A stretch of 64,000 nucleotides of DNA from Novosphingobium chloroacetimidivorans. Its GTDB lineage: Bacteria > Pseudomonadota > Alphaproteobacteria > Sphingomonadales > Sphingomonadaceae. Location: positions 62,001 to 126,000 of the forward strand of contig NZ_JACHLR010000008.1 in NCBI RefSeq assembly GCF_014204535.1. The letters are read 5' to 3'. This document shows positions 8,131 through 16,342 of this stretch, one piece after another (position 1 is the stretch's first letter; each line of letters begins with the position of its first letter). A program made the translations under genes and the position numbers. The notes under the pieces are model-generated. The model did no database searches. It saw only the letters and a program-made list of their open reading frames with translations, and was not told where the DNA came from.

Positions 8131-9299
8131 TGGCCACGCTGGCTGCCGAGAAGTTCGCCTTCCAGGAACCCGTCGCGCCGGCCCGCACGGCCCATGTTCT
8201 GCGGATCGTCGACGGCCGCCTCGCGGGCAAGGAATTCTCGCTCGAGGCCGGACAGCGCGTCTGCATCGGCCATGCGCTCGCCAACGACGTCGTCCTGCGC
8301 GGCTCGGGCACGCGCAACACGGTGGTCGAGCTGCGCTTGCAGGGCGATGTGGCGCATTTGCGCGTGCTGGGCGGCAGTGCCGAACTGCTCGGCCGCTCGC
8401 TGGCGGAGGGAGATGACGCGCAGCTTCCCGCATACCTGCCATTCCGGATCGGCGAGTTCGTCCTTGCGCACGGAGCCAGCGGATCGGCGCGGTGGGACGG
8501 CGCGGTGCAAGTCGCCGCCTCGCCGTGCCTCACGCCGGTTTCGCCGCTGCCGGCACCGAACCTGGGCGACCGCCTGGTGCGGGTCGGGCGCGAACAGATC
8601 GCCGCGCTGCAGGGTCGCTTCGATACCACCCGGCTGGCGATCGTCGCCGTGTCGGTCGTGCTTTTGGGCGGGGCCGCGCTGACACTCAGCCAGTCGATCA
8701 CCGCCAGTCGCACCGATCCGGTCGGTTTCGAGGAGCGGCTCGCGGCCGAGAACCTTCCCGACCTCAAGGTCACCCGCAACGCCGCCGGCGGCCTGATCGT
8801 CAGCGGCGTGGTGGCCGGCGAGGCGCAGATGACGAAGCTCCAGGCGCTTGTCGCCGATGCCGGGGTTCCGGTCGCGCTCGACGTCACGCCCACCGCCGCG
8901 CTTGCCGCCGCCGTCTCCGACGTTCTCGAGGCGCAAGGCGTGCCCGGCAAGGCGGAGCCGATGCCAGGCGATACCCATGGTGTGCTGGTGGCAGCGCCCT
9001 TCATGCCGCAGGACCGTCAGCAGGACTTGCGCGAGGTGCTCCAGCGCGACGTGCCCGGGCTCACCCACGTGACCTTCCGGATCGACGACAGCCGCGGCGG
9101 CAATCCGCTGCAGGCGTTCTTCGGCACCGGCGCGACCGGCATCGCCACACTGGTCGAGAACCCCGCGCACATCGTCACCGCCGATGGCACCCGGTGGTTC
9201 CCGGGCGCGGTGCTGCCCACCGGCCATCGGTTGGTCTCGGTCGGCGCGGACACGGTCCGCCTCGAAAAGGACGGCCGCATGGAGGACGTCCACCTCTGA
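8127..9299 (+). CDS. sctD: Type III secretion inner-membrane ring protein SctD (YscD family)
   Basis: The 390-residue product has an N-terminal FHA-like cytoplasmic domain (about residues 20-125, with GRLAGKEFSLEAGQRVCIG). A single transmembrane segment follows at about residues 172-193 (AIVAVSVVLLGGAALTLSQ), then a periplasmic region with ring-building repeats. This is the SctD layout: it connects the secretin to the SctJ ring. Either a GTG at 8127 or the ATG at 8130 can start it; the adjacent codons make no functional difference. The position between sctC and the needle and rod genes agrees. Confidence 0.88.
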   Translation: MMATLAAEKFAFQEPVAPARTAHVLRIVDGRLAGKEFSLEAGQRVCIGHALANDVVLRGSGTRNTVVELRLQGDVAHLRVLGGSAELLGRSLAEGDDAQLPAYLPFRIGEFVLAHGASGSARWDGAVQVAASPCLTPVSPLPAPNLGDRLVRVGREQIAALQGRFDTTRLAIVAVSVVLLGGAALTLSQSITASRTDPVGFEERLAAENLPDLKVTRNAAGGLIVSGVVAGEAQMTKLQALVADAGVPVALDVTPTAALAAAVSDVLEAQGVPGKAEPMPGDTHGVLVAAPFMPQDRQQDLREVLQRDVPGLTHVTFRIDDSRGGNPLQAFFGTGATGIATLVENPAHIVTADGTRWFPGAVLPTGHRLVSVGADTVRLEKDGRMEDVHL

Positions 9300-9340
9300 T
9301 TTCCGCCAGCCCCAGCAAGTACCCCGAAGGAGAAGTCCCC

Positions 9341-9646
9341 ATGAACATCAACGCCGATACAAGCGCTCTTGCGGCCACCCCGCTCACCGGCAACCGCATG
9401 CAGCGCGACAGCAATGCCTCTTCCAGCTGGTTCGAGGCTTTCGCGCAGGCCTGGGGCAAGGCCCTCGACAACCAGGCCGCGGTCATCGAACAGCGCTCCG
9501 ATACCTTGGGAGACGGTGGCGACAACCCCAGCGCCATCACCCAGCTGACGGCGGAATCGCTCAAGATGAGCTTCCTGTCGAACAGCTCGCACAGCTCGCT
9601 CGACAGTGTCGGCAAGGCGCTCGAAACCATGGCGCGCAAGGGCTGA
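9341..9646 (+). CDS. sctF: Candidate T3SS needle subunit SctF
   Basis: This is a 101-residue protein with no signal peptide, starting at the ATG 9341 after a purine-rich AAGGAGAAG about 6 bases upstream. The helix-turn-helix shape of needle proteins can be read: a helix around FEAFAQAWGKALDNQAAVIEQ, the turn GDNPSAITQLTAE, and a C-terminal helix LKMSFLSNSSHSSLDSVGKALE. The DNP plus following L, and the placement right before sctI and sctJ, match YscF/PrgI-type subunits, though overall identity is low as is usual for this family. It could be another small exported component. Confidence 0.65.
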   Translation: MNINADTSALAATPLTGNRMQRDSNASSSWFEAFAQAWGKALDNQAAVIEQRSDTLGDGGDNPSAITQLTAESLKMSFLSNSSHSSLDSVGKALETMARKG

Positions 9647-9648
9647 TC

Positions 9649-10047
9649 ATGGCCATCGAAAGCATCGCGGCGGCTTCGGCCGCCGCGTCCGCCGCTCCGC
9701 CGCCGCGCTCGGTCGATCTCGGATCGGCCGTGCCGCAGCAGCCGACGCCGCAGATGGCGGGGCAGTTCGACAATGCACTGGCCCAGTCGGGTGCGGTCGC
9801 ACCAGCGGGCGAAGTGCCGGCCGCGATCAAGACCATGCTGTCGCAGCTCGACAAGGTGAACGGCGAGGCCAAGTCGGTCACCGACTACGCCAAGACCGCC
9901 GAGGCCTCGGGCGGCGAACTCACTCCGGGCGAAGTCGTCCAGCTGACGATGCGCTGCCAGGAGTTCATGTTCCACTGCCAGCTCACGTCCAACATCGCCA
10001 ACCGCAGCTCGGACGGCATCCAGCAGTTGTTCAAGCAACAGGGCTGA
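9649..10047 (+). CDS. sctI: T3SS inner rod protein SctI (YscI/HrpB family)
   Basis: This is a 132-residue product with an Ala/Pro-rich N-terminus and a conserved C-terminal half. The end, VVQLTMRCQEFMFHCQLTS followed by NIANRSSDGIQQLFKQQ, is the characteristic C-terminal helix of the YscI/HrpB2 rod family. The rod forms the adaptor between the export gate and the needle and takes part in the substrate switch. It starts 2 bases after the sctF stop and ends 5 bases before sctJ. Two cysteines in the C-terminal helix are uncommon for a rod subunit. Confidence 0.85.
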   Translation: MAIESIAAASAAASAAPPPRSVDLGSAVPQQPTPQMAGQFDNALAQSGAVAPAGEVPAAIKTMLSQLDKVNGEAKSVTDYAKTAEASGGELTPGEVVQLTMRCQEFMFHCQLTSNIANRSSDGIQQLFKQQG

Positions 10048-10052
10048 CCATC

Positions 10053-10811
10053 ATGCGCGCATTCCGCCTCGCCTTCCGCCGCCTCGGGCTCGTGCTCGCG
10101 GTGCTCGCCATGCCTCTCGCGCTTGCCGGGTGCGGGGAGCAGGACCTCTACAGCAAGCTGTCCGAAAGCGAGGCGAACGAAATGGTCGCCGCGCTGGGCC
10201 AGGCCGACATCGCCGCCAGCAAACGCGAGGCGGGCAAGGAAGGTTGGAGCGTCGCGGTGGATCAGGAACAGTTCCCCCGCGCCGTCGACGTTCTGCGCGC
10301 CAAGGGCCTGCCGCGTGACAAGTACGCCTCGCTCGGCCAGATCTTCGAGAAGAAGGGCTTCGTCTCCTCTCCCATCGAAGAGCGCGCGCGGCTGAACTAC
10401 GGCTTGTCGCAGGAGTTGAGCCACACCGTCAGCGAGATCGACGGGGTGGTGGAAGCGCGCGTGCACCTGGCGATCCCCGAAGCCGATCCCCTGTCCGACA
10501 AGGTAAAGCCCTCGTCAGCGGCGGTCTTCGTGAAGTACCAGCCCGGCTTCGACCTGCGCGGCGAAACTGGCGCGATCAAGGCGCTGCTGACCAACAGCGT
10601 CGAGGGGCTCGCCTACGATCGCGTCTCGGTGGTCATGGTCGCCAGCCAGGCGGCGGCGCAGGACACGGCGATGTCGCTGTCGAACACCGGCTCGTTCGCG
10701 ACTGCCGGGATCCTGGGCGCGCTGGGGCTGGGCGGTCTGGCCGCGGTGTTCCTGCGCGGCCGCAAGCTGCAGCCGCGCCGACACTCCAACCTTCCGGAGC
10801 CGGCCGAATGA
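10053..10811 (+). CDS. sctJ: T3SS inner-membrane ring lipoprotein SctJ (YscJ family)
   Basis: The 252-residue product carries a lipoprotein signal with lipobox LALAGC, so Cys27 would be the acylated first residue. Then come the two YscJ ring domains, with LYSKLSESEANEMVAALGQ, FEKKGFVSSPIEERARLNYG and VVEARVHLAIPE as family landmarks. A C-terminal transmembrane segment follows (about residues 217-237, TAGILGALGLGGLAAVFLRG). It forms the inner-membrane ring with SctD. The ATG at 10053 follows the sctI stop closely, and its stop overlaps the next start. Confidence 0.96.
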   Translation: MRAFRLAFRRLGLVLAVLAMPLALAGCGEQDLYSKLSESEANEMVAALGQADIAASKREAGKEGWSVAVDQEQFPRAVDVLRAKGLPRDKYASLGQIFEKKGFVSSPIEERARLNYGLSQELSHTVSEIDGVVEARVHLAIPEADPLSDKVKPSSAAVFVKYQPGFDLRGETGAIKALLTNSVEGLAYDRVSVVMVASQAAAQDTAMSLSNTGSFATAGILGALGLGGLAAVFLRGRKLQPRRHSNLPEPAE

Positions 10812-11302
10812 AGGGTGCCGCCGCGCGGGCGCGGCTGGCGAGTGCCGCTGGCCTCGCCCGCTCGCTCGACCTTGCACCGACGCGGGCGCGCCGCCTTGCC
10901 GGAGCCTCTGCGCAAATCCGGCTGTCGCTCGCCGAGCTGGGCAGCTGGCCGCAATGGCCGCGCGAGCCCGAGGCGGAGCAGCGGCGCATCTTTGCCGTCA
11001 CTGCCCTGCGTGCCAGCGACGACGCGCTGCGCACGGTGATCTCGGGCGACACCTTGCGCGCGTACGCCGCCCAGATCGGTGAAGCGCTGCTTGAAGACGT
11101 GCTCGCGAAGCCGGGGCAGGGCGCTGCGCCCTTGCCTCCTCCCGCCATGCTGGCCGCCGCCGGGCAGGCGACCGCGCACAAGGCCTTGCCACCCCGGTTG
11201 GCGGAGCGCCTTGGCGCATCGGGCCTGCACGACCGCGAAGCCGCGCGCCACGTGGCGGAGGCCGAAGCGCTCGTACGCATGGCACCGGAACCTGCGGCAT
11301 GA
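10808..11302 (+). CDS. sctK: Candidate T3SS sorting-platform protein SctK
   Basis: The 164-residue, Ala/Arg-rich protein has no signal or membrane segment. Sequence alone does not identify it. Its place between sctJ and sctL, with ATGA overlaps on both sides, is the position of sctK (YscK/HrpD) in many T3SS clusters, and its size is near the lower end for that family. SctK links the sorting platform to the inner-membrane ring. The call is therefore mainly positional. Confidence 0.5.
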   Translation: MKGAAARARLASAAGLARSLDLAPTRARRLAGASAQIRLSLAELGSWPQWPREPEAEQRRIFAVTALRASDDALRTVISGDTLRAYAAQIGEALLEDVLAKPGQGAAPLPPPAMLAAAGQATAHKALPPRLAERLGASGLHDREAARHVAEAEALVRMAPEPAA

Positions 11303-11904
11303 CCTTCTACCTTGTCCACCGGGACAGCCAGGCGCTTGTCGCCACCGACCGTCCGCTGCTCAAGGCGCGAGAGGCGGATCGGCTCACACAGGCCGCGGCC
11401 TTGCTCTCTCGGGCAGAAGCGCTCCAGGCCCAGTCGCACCAGCGCTGCGAGGCTGCCGAGCACGAGGCTTTCCGGAAAGGCCATGCCGAGGGTCTGGAAG
11501 AAGGACGACGCGCCTTCCTTGCCGCCGTCGCGGACCTGACCGAGCAGGTCGAGACCTGGCGTCAGACGCAGGAGCGCGAGGTCGGAGCTCTTGCCTTGGC
11601 AGCGCTGCGGCGGATGGTCGACGACATTGGCGACGAGGCAATGATGGCCGGCATTGCACGCCGCGCGGTCGCTGCGGTGGCCAGCGGATCGGACGTGCAA
11701 GTCCACGTTGCGCCCGAACTGGTCGAGGCGGTCGGCGATGCCTTCGCCGATGAGGAGACCTTGCGCGCCGTCGCCATCCGCCCCGACCCAAACCTCACCG
11801 CGCATCAATGCCGCGTCGTGACCGGAGAGGGGCGGATCATCGCCGACCTTTCGGTGCAATTGGCCGAGATCGAGAAGCGCTGGAGCCTGGCCCATGTCGA
11901 TTGA
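11299..11904 (+). CDS. sctL: T3SS stator protein SctL (YscL/HrpE, FliH family)
   Basis: The 201-residue cytoplasmic protein opens with MTFYLVHRDSQALVA and has a long helical Ala/Glu/Gln-rich stretch (residues 30-110), including the glycine-spaced FRKGHAEGLEEGRRAFL typical of FliH/SctL. The C-terminal domain, ending in GRIIADLSVQLAEIE, resembles the peripheral stator of V-ATPases. It holds the SctN ATPase and regulates it. The sctN start lies inside its last codons (11-base overlap). Confidence 0.9.
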   Translation: MTFYLVHRDSQALVATDRPLLKAREADRLTQAAALLSRAEALQAQSHQRCEAAEHEAFRKGHAEGLEEGRRAFLAAVADLTEQVETWRQTQEREVGALALAALRRMVDDIGDEAMMAGIARRAVAAVASGSDVQVHVAPELVEAVGDAFADEETLRAVAIRPDPNLTAHQCRVVTGEGRIIADLSVQLAEIEKRWSLAHVD

Positions 11905-13204
11905 ATCGCAAGTCAGCGTCCTGTTCGGCCAGCTCGACGAAGCGCCGCCCTTCGAGCAGCGCGGCCGCGTCAAGGCGGCGGTCGGCACTGCGATCCGCGT
12001 GGGCGGCATCACCGCGCGCGTCGGCCAGACTTGCGCCTTGCTCGACCGTTCGGGCGAACCGAGCCTCTACGCCGAGGTGGTGGGCCTGGTCGATGGCGAG
12101 GTTTTGCTCGCCCCCATGGGGGACTTGCGCGGGCTTTCCAGCGAAACCGAGGTGACGGTCCGGGTCGGCGAGGATCATGTGCCGGTGGCGGAATCGCTGC
12201 TCGGCCGTGTCGTCGATTCGCGCATGCGTCCGCTCGACTTCGGCGAGCCGATTGCGGGCGATGCGCATCAGCCGCTCCATGCGCCTGCGCCCAATCCGAT
12301 GGCGCGACAGCGGATCGAACACCAGGTGCAGACCGGCGTGCGCGCGATCGACGGCTTGCTGCCGATCGGCCGAGGCCAGCGCATGGGCGTCTTCGCTGCG
12401 GCCGGCGGGGGCAAGTCGACGCTTCTGGCGACGCTCGCTCGCCACTCCCAAGCCGACGTGATTGTGATCGCGCTGATCGGCGAACGCGGGCGCGAGGTGC
12501 GCGAGTTCGTCGAGGATACGCTCGGCCCCGAGGGCTTGGCGCGCTCGGTGGTGATCGTCGCCACTTCGGACCGCCCGGCGCTCGAACGCGCGCGCGCCGC
12601 GCATGCCGCCACCGCCGTCGCCGAGGGGTTCCGCCGCGCCGGCAAGCACGTGATGCTGCTGATGGATTCGGTCACCCGCTTCAGCCGCGCCTTGCGCGAG
12701 ATCGGGCTGTCGGCCGGCGAGCCCCCAGTACGGCGCGGTTATCCACCCTCTGTGTTCGCCGAGTTGCCACGTCTGTTCGAGCGCGCCGGTTCCGACGAGC
12801 ATGGCGCGATCACCGGCATCTACACCGTGCTGCTCGAAGACGAGGAAGATGATCCGATCGGCGAGGAAGTGCGCTCGCTGCTGGATGGACACATCTATCT
12901 GTCACGCAAGCTGGCCGCCAAGGGGCACTATCCCGCCATCGACGTGCTCGCCAGCCAAAGCCGCTTGCTGGGGCAGCTCACCACGCCGGAGCAACGCCGC
13001 GCCGCGATCGGGCTGCGAACCAGCCTGGCCAAGCTCGACGAGATGGAGCTGATCGTGCAACTCGGCGAGTACAAGCCCGGCCACGATGCCGCCGCCGATC
13101 GCGCCATGGCGGCGCGCGATGGCATCGAGAGTTTCCTGCGCCAATCCAGCGGCGAACATACGCCGCTGGGCACCACCCAAGCCCTGTTGAGAGGATTTGA
13201 CTGA
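11894..13204 (+). CDS. sctN: Type III secretion ATPase SctN
   Basis: This 436-residue ATPase of the F1-beta/FliI family has a Walker A around residues 166-177 (GVFAAAGGGKSTLL). The family usually has a second small residue where this one has the third glycine before the lysine. Further motifs are IALIGERGREVREF, a Walker B (HVMLLMDSVTRFSRA), and the T3SS-typical end of the catalytic region GEYKPGHDAAADRAM. It unfolds substrates and releases chaperones at the base of the export gate. It overlaps sctL by 11 bases and ends on the A of the next ATG. Confidence 0.97.
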   Translation: MSIESQVSVLFGQLDEAPPFEQRGRVKAAVGTAIRVGGITARVGQTCALLDRSGEPSLYAEVVGLVDGEVLLAPMGDLRGLSSETEVTVRVGEDHVPVAESLLGRVVDSRMRPLDFGEPIAGDAHQPLHAPAPNPMARQRIEHQVQTGVRAIDGLLPIGRGQRMGVFAAAGGGKSTLLATLARHSQADVIVIALIGERGREVREFVEDTLGPEGLARSVVIVATSDRPALERARAAHAATAVAEGFRRAGKHVMLLMDSVTRFSRALREIGLSAGEPPVRRGYPPSVFAELPRLFERAGSDEHGAITGIYTVLLEDEEDDPIGEEVRSLLDGHIYLSRKLAAKGHYPAIDVLASQSRLLGQLTTPEQRRAAIGLRTSLAKLDEMELIVQLGEYKPGHDAAADRAMAARDGIESFLRQSSGEHTPLGTTQALLRGFD

Positions 13205-13671
13205 TGGGACAATCGGCAGAGCAGTTCGTTCCGATCATTGGCATCCGCCGCCGCGAGCGCGACCGTCGCGAAACCCAGGCCCGGAATGCCCACGAGGCGT
13301 TCGACCATGCAGAGCGCGCGCTTGAGGAGGCTCGGCGCGCGGTCGAGAGCGCTTGCCGCAGCTGCGAGGCCGCCGAGCGCGCCCGCGCTGCAGCGCCCTG
13401 CGACGCACTCGTGGCGGACTACCTGCGGGCCGAGCAGCAGAAGCTCGCAACCTGCAAGCAGGATGCAGCCCTGCGCGCCGACGCCCTGCATGGCCTCCGG
13501 CGCGATCTGGCCGCGGCTCAGCACGAACGCCAGCGCGCGCAAGTTCGTCTCGATGTGCTCGAAAGCGAGCACGCCACGGCCCAGAGCCGCGAGCGGCGTC
13601 GCAGCGAGCGCAAACGCGAGGGCGCCTTGCCGACCGCGCTGCCGATCGCACTGGCGGGTTCGCCGTGCTGA
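13204..13671 (+). CDS. sctO: T3SS central stalk protein SctO (YscO/FliJ-like coiled coil)
   Basis: The 155-residue protein is almost entirely charged and helical, with Ala/Arg/Glu heptad-like patterns from about residue 12 to 140. This is the appearance of the YscO/FliJ stalk that inserts into the ATPase hexamer. Its location directly after sctN, sharing the TGATG junction, is the standard position. Sequence conservation in this family is poor, so gene order weighs most. The next gene starts inside its last codons. Confidence 0.75.
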   Translation: MGQSAEQFVPIIGIRRRERDRRETQARNAHEAFDHAERALEEARRAVESACRSCEAAERARAAAPCDALVADYLRAEQQKLATCKQDAALRADALHGLRRDLAAAQHERQRAQVRLDVLESEHATAQSRERRRSERKREGALPTALPIALAGSPC

Positions 13672-14288
13672 ACGCCGCTGCCGCGAGCGCGCCGCAGCGT
13701 TCGGCCGGCGCCGCGCCTGCGCGGCCCGACCGTCTGGCTCCAAAGCAGGATCACGGGAGCGAAGCGGCAGAGGCCTTCCGCGACAAGCTGCAGGCGCTCG
13801 GCAAGGATAAGGCCGAGGGTCCGCGCACCTTGCGCAAGCGCGAGATGCACAAGCCAGACGAGCTTGCACTTGCCGCACCGCCAATGGAGGCGACGACCCA
13901 CCATCTCGCACGGGGTCAGCAGGACGGGCGGGCGGTTGCCGAAGCGAGCGTCGCCCCGTCGCCGCAGCCGCTCGGACACCATGCCGAGGGCGCGGTCGCG
14001 GACATGGGCGCGCGCTCCGGCGATCCCGCCAGCGCATCCCTGACGGCACGGTTCGCCGAGCGCCTGGGTCTGCCGTCCCACACAGCGGGCGAGACGCACG
14101 TGCAACTCGATTCCTCGCGTTATGGGGTGAGCAACGTCACCATGTCCGGTCGGTCGGAAGAGGGAATGTCCCTCCTTTATGACGGCGGGTCAGCCGATGG
14201 AAACGGGAGGCAGCACGACGAGGAAGCGCTTCGGCAGCGGCTGGAGGCGAGGGGATTGAAGGTGGCAGGGATCCATCGCAAGTCGTAG
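13665..14288 (+). CDS. sctP: T3SS needle-length regulator SctP (YscP/FliK-like), short
   Basis: I place the start at the GTG 13665, overlapping the sctO stop by 7 bases, giving 207 residues. An ATG in this frame at 13353 lies inside sctO. The N-terminal 120 residues are disordered-looking and rich in Ala, Pro, Gln and His. The C-terminal 75 residues (TARFAERLGLPS, then HVQLDSSRYGVSNVTMSG, ending ALRQRLEARGLKVAGI) resemble the FliK/YscP switch domain. It is short compared with YscP (over 450 residues), which would predict a short needle if the ruler model holds. It ends the plus-strand T3SS operon. Confidence 0.65.
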   Translation: MLNAAAASAPQRSAGAAPARPDRLAPKQDHGSEAAEAFRDKLQALGKDKAEGPRTLRKREMHKPDELALAAPPMEATTHHLARGQQDGRAVAEASVAPSPQPLGHHAEGAVADMGARSGDPASASLTARFAERLGLPSHTAGETHVQLDSSRYGVSNVTMSGRSEEGMSLLYDGGSADGNGRQHDEEALRQRLEARGLKVAGIHRKS

Positions 14289-14622
14289 CCGCCTGCGTCG
14301 CGGGTGATCGACGATCCTCGATCTATCATCTCGCTTGGGGAGGGGCGCTCGGTCCGCTCTGAAAACGCACTGCTGTGAGATAGATCACTTAGTTTAGACC
14401 CGGATCTATCCAGACCTTGCACGTCGAGATCGGGGATGATCCAAGCAGAGCGCGCCTTCAAACGTCTTGGACCGCCACTGACACCCCGTGTGTGCGGTTG
14501 CACGCGGTGGAGATGCGACGCGCGCAGTTCCGCATGCCAGGATGGCGCGCATGATAACGATCTCTGGCCGGCGGCTATCTTCACGATCGAGGGCTTCGGG
14601 CTCGTCTCGCCGGTGACGTGAA
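14289..14622. other. Intergenic stretch after the T3SS operon with repeated GATCTATC octamers
   Basis: No gene is convincing here; the only open frame of any length (14436-14621) has no recognisable features. The octamer GATCTATC occurs at 14320-14327 and 14403-14410, and in inverted form (GATAGATC) at 14379-14386. The last two make an inverted repeat with a 16-base spacer. This may be a terminator or a regulatory cluster at the end of sctP. Confidence 0.4.
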
Positions 14623-15258
14623 CTATGCTTCGTAAATCTCTCGCAACGCTGGTCGGAGCGTCAGCCGATCGAGAAGGGAGACGATGGCTGCCTCAGGCGG
14701 AGCATCGCTCTGGCTTAGCCACCAGGACAGGATCTCGAAGGTACCGTTGACACTCCACGCGGCACAGTGATCGGATGGTAGCTCAGGTTGAAGATACTCC
14801 GCGATGTCCCGGCTTCGGGATAGTGCGCGTGCCGCCATTTCCTTTTGAACGACGCTTTTGACGTGCGTGGTGAGCAGTATCTGCCACAGCTTTGGATTTT
14901 CCATGATCATTTCGATGATCGCGCCGCTCGACGAAGGCGGATCTGCAAGCGCAAACCGTCCCAGCACCAAATCCACCAGGCGCTCGATCGGGCGATCTAT
15001 GATGCCCTGAAGGACATCCGTGAGCGATCGGAAGTGTCGATAGAATGTGGCCCTGCTTACGCCTGCCTCGCCAATCAGTCGGTTCACGGTGATATGCTGC
15101 GGCTCTATCGTCTCGAGTAGCGACAGATACGCTCTTTGCAGATCGACGATGACATATTCACGCCTCGTGTCGACATCGGAAGCCGTTTTGTAAATTGCTT
15201 GTCTCCAATCTCGTTTATCTGGGGCCGAACAGCGCGGAAGCAGGGATGACGAGCGCAT
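14623..15258 (-). CDS. TetR-family transcriptional regulator
   Basis: The N-terminal helix-turn-helix is clear: ITVNRLIGEAGVSRATFYRHF matches the TetR signature, followed by a C-terminal ligand and dimer domain ending in LTLRPALREIYEA. The start is uncertain. The ATG at 15258 gives 211 residues with a 30-residue tail before the DNA-binding helices; a longer frame reaches 15375 with an atypical Arg-rich start and no ribosome site. It diverges from an SDR-DapB-like-SDR operon, with a palindrome at 15439-15461 between them, which suggests it controls that operon and possibly itself. Confidence 0.85.
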   Translation of the reverse strand: MRSSSLLPRCSAPDKRDWRQAIYKTASDVDTRREYVIVDLQRAYLSLLETIEPQHITVNRLIGEAGVSRATFYRHFRSLTDVLQGIIDRPIERLVDLVLGRFALADPPSSSGAIIEMIMENPKLWQILLTTHVKSVVQKEMAARALSRSRDIAEYLQPELPSDHCAAWSVNGTFEILSWWLSQSDAPPEAAIVSLLDRLTLRPALREIYEA

Positions 15259-15438
15259 CCGACTTGACCGGCGCAATGCCACTCCGCCTGGATCGACAAC
15301 GCGACGCGCAATCGATTTGTATCTCTCTTTTGCCTTCGCGTTTCCGATCTCGGTCCAAGCATGACGTTGGCCCACGCCCGGCCCGGCAAGTCTTGCGAGC
15401 CTGCATCCACTGTGGTTGACTGCACTCCGTTTGAACGA

Positions 15439-15461
15439 CTATGCGAGTTGTGATCGCATAG
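15439..15461. promoter_or_regulatory. Candidate TetR operator, perfect palindrome CTATGCGA-N7-TCGCATAG
   Basis: Two perfect 8-base arms with a 7-base spacer lie between the divergent tetR (14623-15258) and the SDR gene at 15548. Size and placement fit a TetR operator. The same left arm and spacing recur at 20688-20710 before the P450 and CoA-transferase genes. Confidence 0.6.
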
Positions 15462-15547
15462 ATGCTTAGCAACGTCGAGGCGCGTCGATAGGAAGTCGCT
15501 CGATCTGGTCTCGACGGGGCCAGAGGATGCAAACTAGGTGGATGATG

Positions 15548-16300
15548 ATGAGCACGGATCGGGTAGTTGTTGTCACGGGCGGCGCATCTGGGATCGGCTT
15601 GGGGGTCGTCGAGCGGTTCGCAGCCAACGGTCACCCGGTCGCGATGCTGGACGTCCAGGATGCTGCGCTTAAAACCGAGAGCGAGCGGCTGAGGAGCCAG
15701 GGCTTCCAGGTCCTGTCCTACAAGGTCGACGTCTCGAGCCGTGAACAGGTCGAAGCGGCATACGCGTCCGTTCGCGAGCAGCTCGGGCCGATCGCCATCG
15801 TCGTTGCCAACGCGGGTATTTCGGAAGGCATCGCCTTCGCCGATGTCAGCGTGTCCACGTGGCAGCGGATGATCGACATCAACCTGACCGGTGTTTTCCA
15901 CACCGTCCAGGCCGCCCTGCCGGACATGGTTGCGGCCAAGTGGGGACGGATCATCACCATCTCGTCGCACGCGGCGCAGTCAGGCGCGGCCGACCGAGCC
16001 CACTACTCGGCAGCCAAGGCCGGTGTGATCGGCCTGACCCGGGGATTGGCGCGTGAGTACGCGGCCCAAGGCATCACCGTGAACACGATCCCGCCTTCGG
16101 TGGTGGCGACGCCCATGGCGGAGCAGGGCATCCAGCTGGGAACCTTCCCGCCGCTTGAGGTCATCGCGCAGCATATCCCGATCCCGCGGCCAGGCACGCC
16201 AGAGGACATCGCGGCGGCCTGCGAGTATCTCGCATCCGATGGCGCCAGTTACGTGACCGGCGTCGTTCTTCCCGTGAATGGTGGCATGTTCATCGGCTAA
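15548..16300 (+). CDS. Short-chain dehydrogenase/reductase (FabG-like SDR)
   Basis: The 250-residue classical SDR has the cofactor motif TGGASGIG, the NAG motif (VANAGIS) and the catalytic YSAAK, ending in GGMFIG. It should oxidise or reduce an alcohol/ketone with NAD(P). Of the clustered start codons at 15527 and 15542-15548, I prefer the ATG at 15548 because AGGTGG ends 6 bases before it. It opens a plus-strand operon with the DapB-like gene and a second SDR, next to a divergent TetR, so an inducible catabolic step is likely. The substrate cannot be told from sequence. Confidence 0.9.
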   Translation: MSTDRVVVVTGGASGIGLGVVERFAANGHPVAMLDVQDAALKTESERLRSQGFQVLSYKVDVSSREQVEAAYASVREQLGPIAIVVANAGISEGIAFADVSVSTWQRMIDINLTGVFHTVQAALPDMVAAKWGRIITISSHAAQSGAADRAHYSAAKAGVIGLTRGLAREYAAQGITVNTIPPSVVATPMAEQGIQLGTFPPLEVIAQHIPIPRPGTPEDIAAACEYLASDGASYVTGVVLPVNGGMFIG

Positions 16301-16342
16301 CCGCTGCTATCAAGCCATAACAAAGCAAAAGTCTGGAGAGGT

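Noticed and set aside
5926..8442. Very long open frame (838 codons) on the minus strand opposite sctV and sctC
   Set aside because: It is antisense to two certain T3SS genes, has Arg/Ala/Asp/His-rich composition typical of mirrored GC-rich codons, and no recognisable domain.
1..14288. Reading the cluster as a flagellar locus because of the FliO-, FliP-, FliN- and FlhB-like genes
   Set aside because: A secretin, SctD with FHA domain, the SctJ lipoprotein without the flagellar FliF size, and a rod protein are present; no flagellin, hook or motor genes appear.
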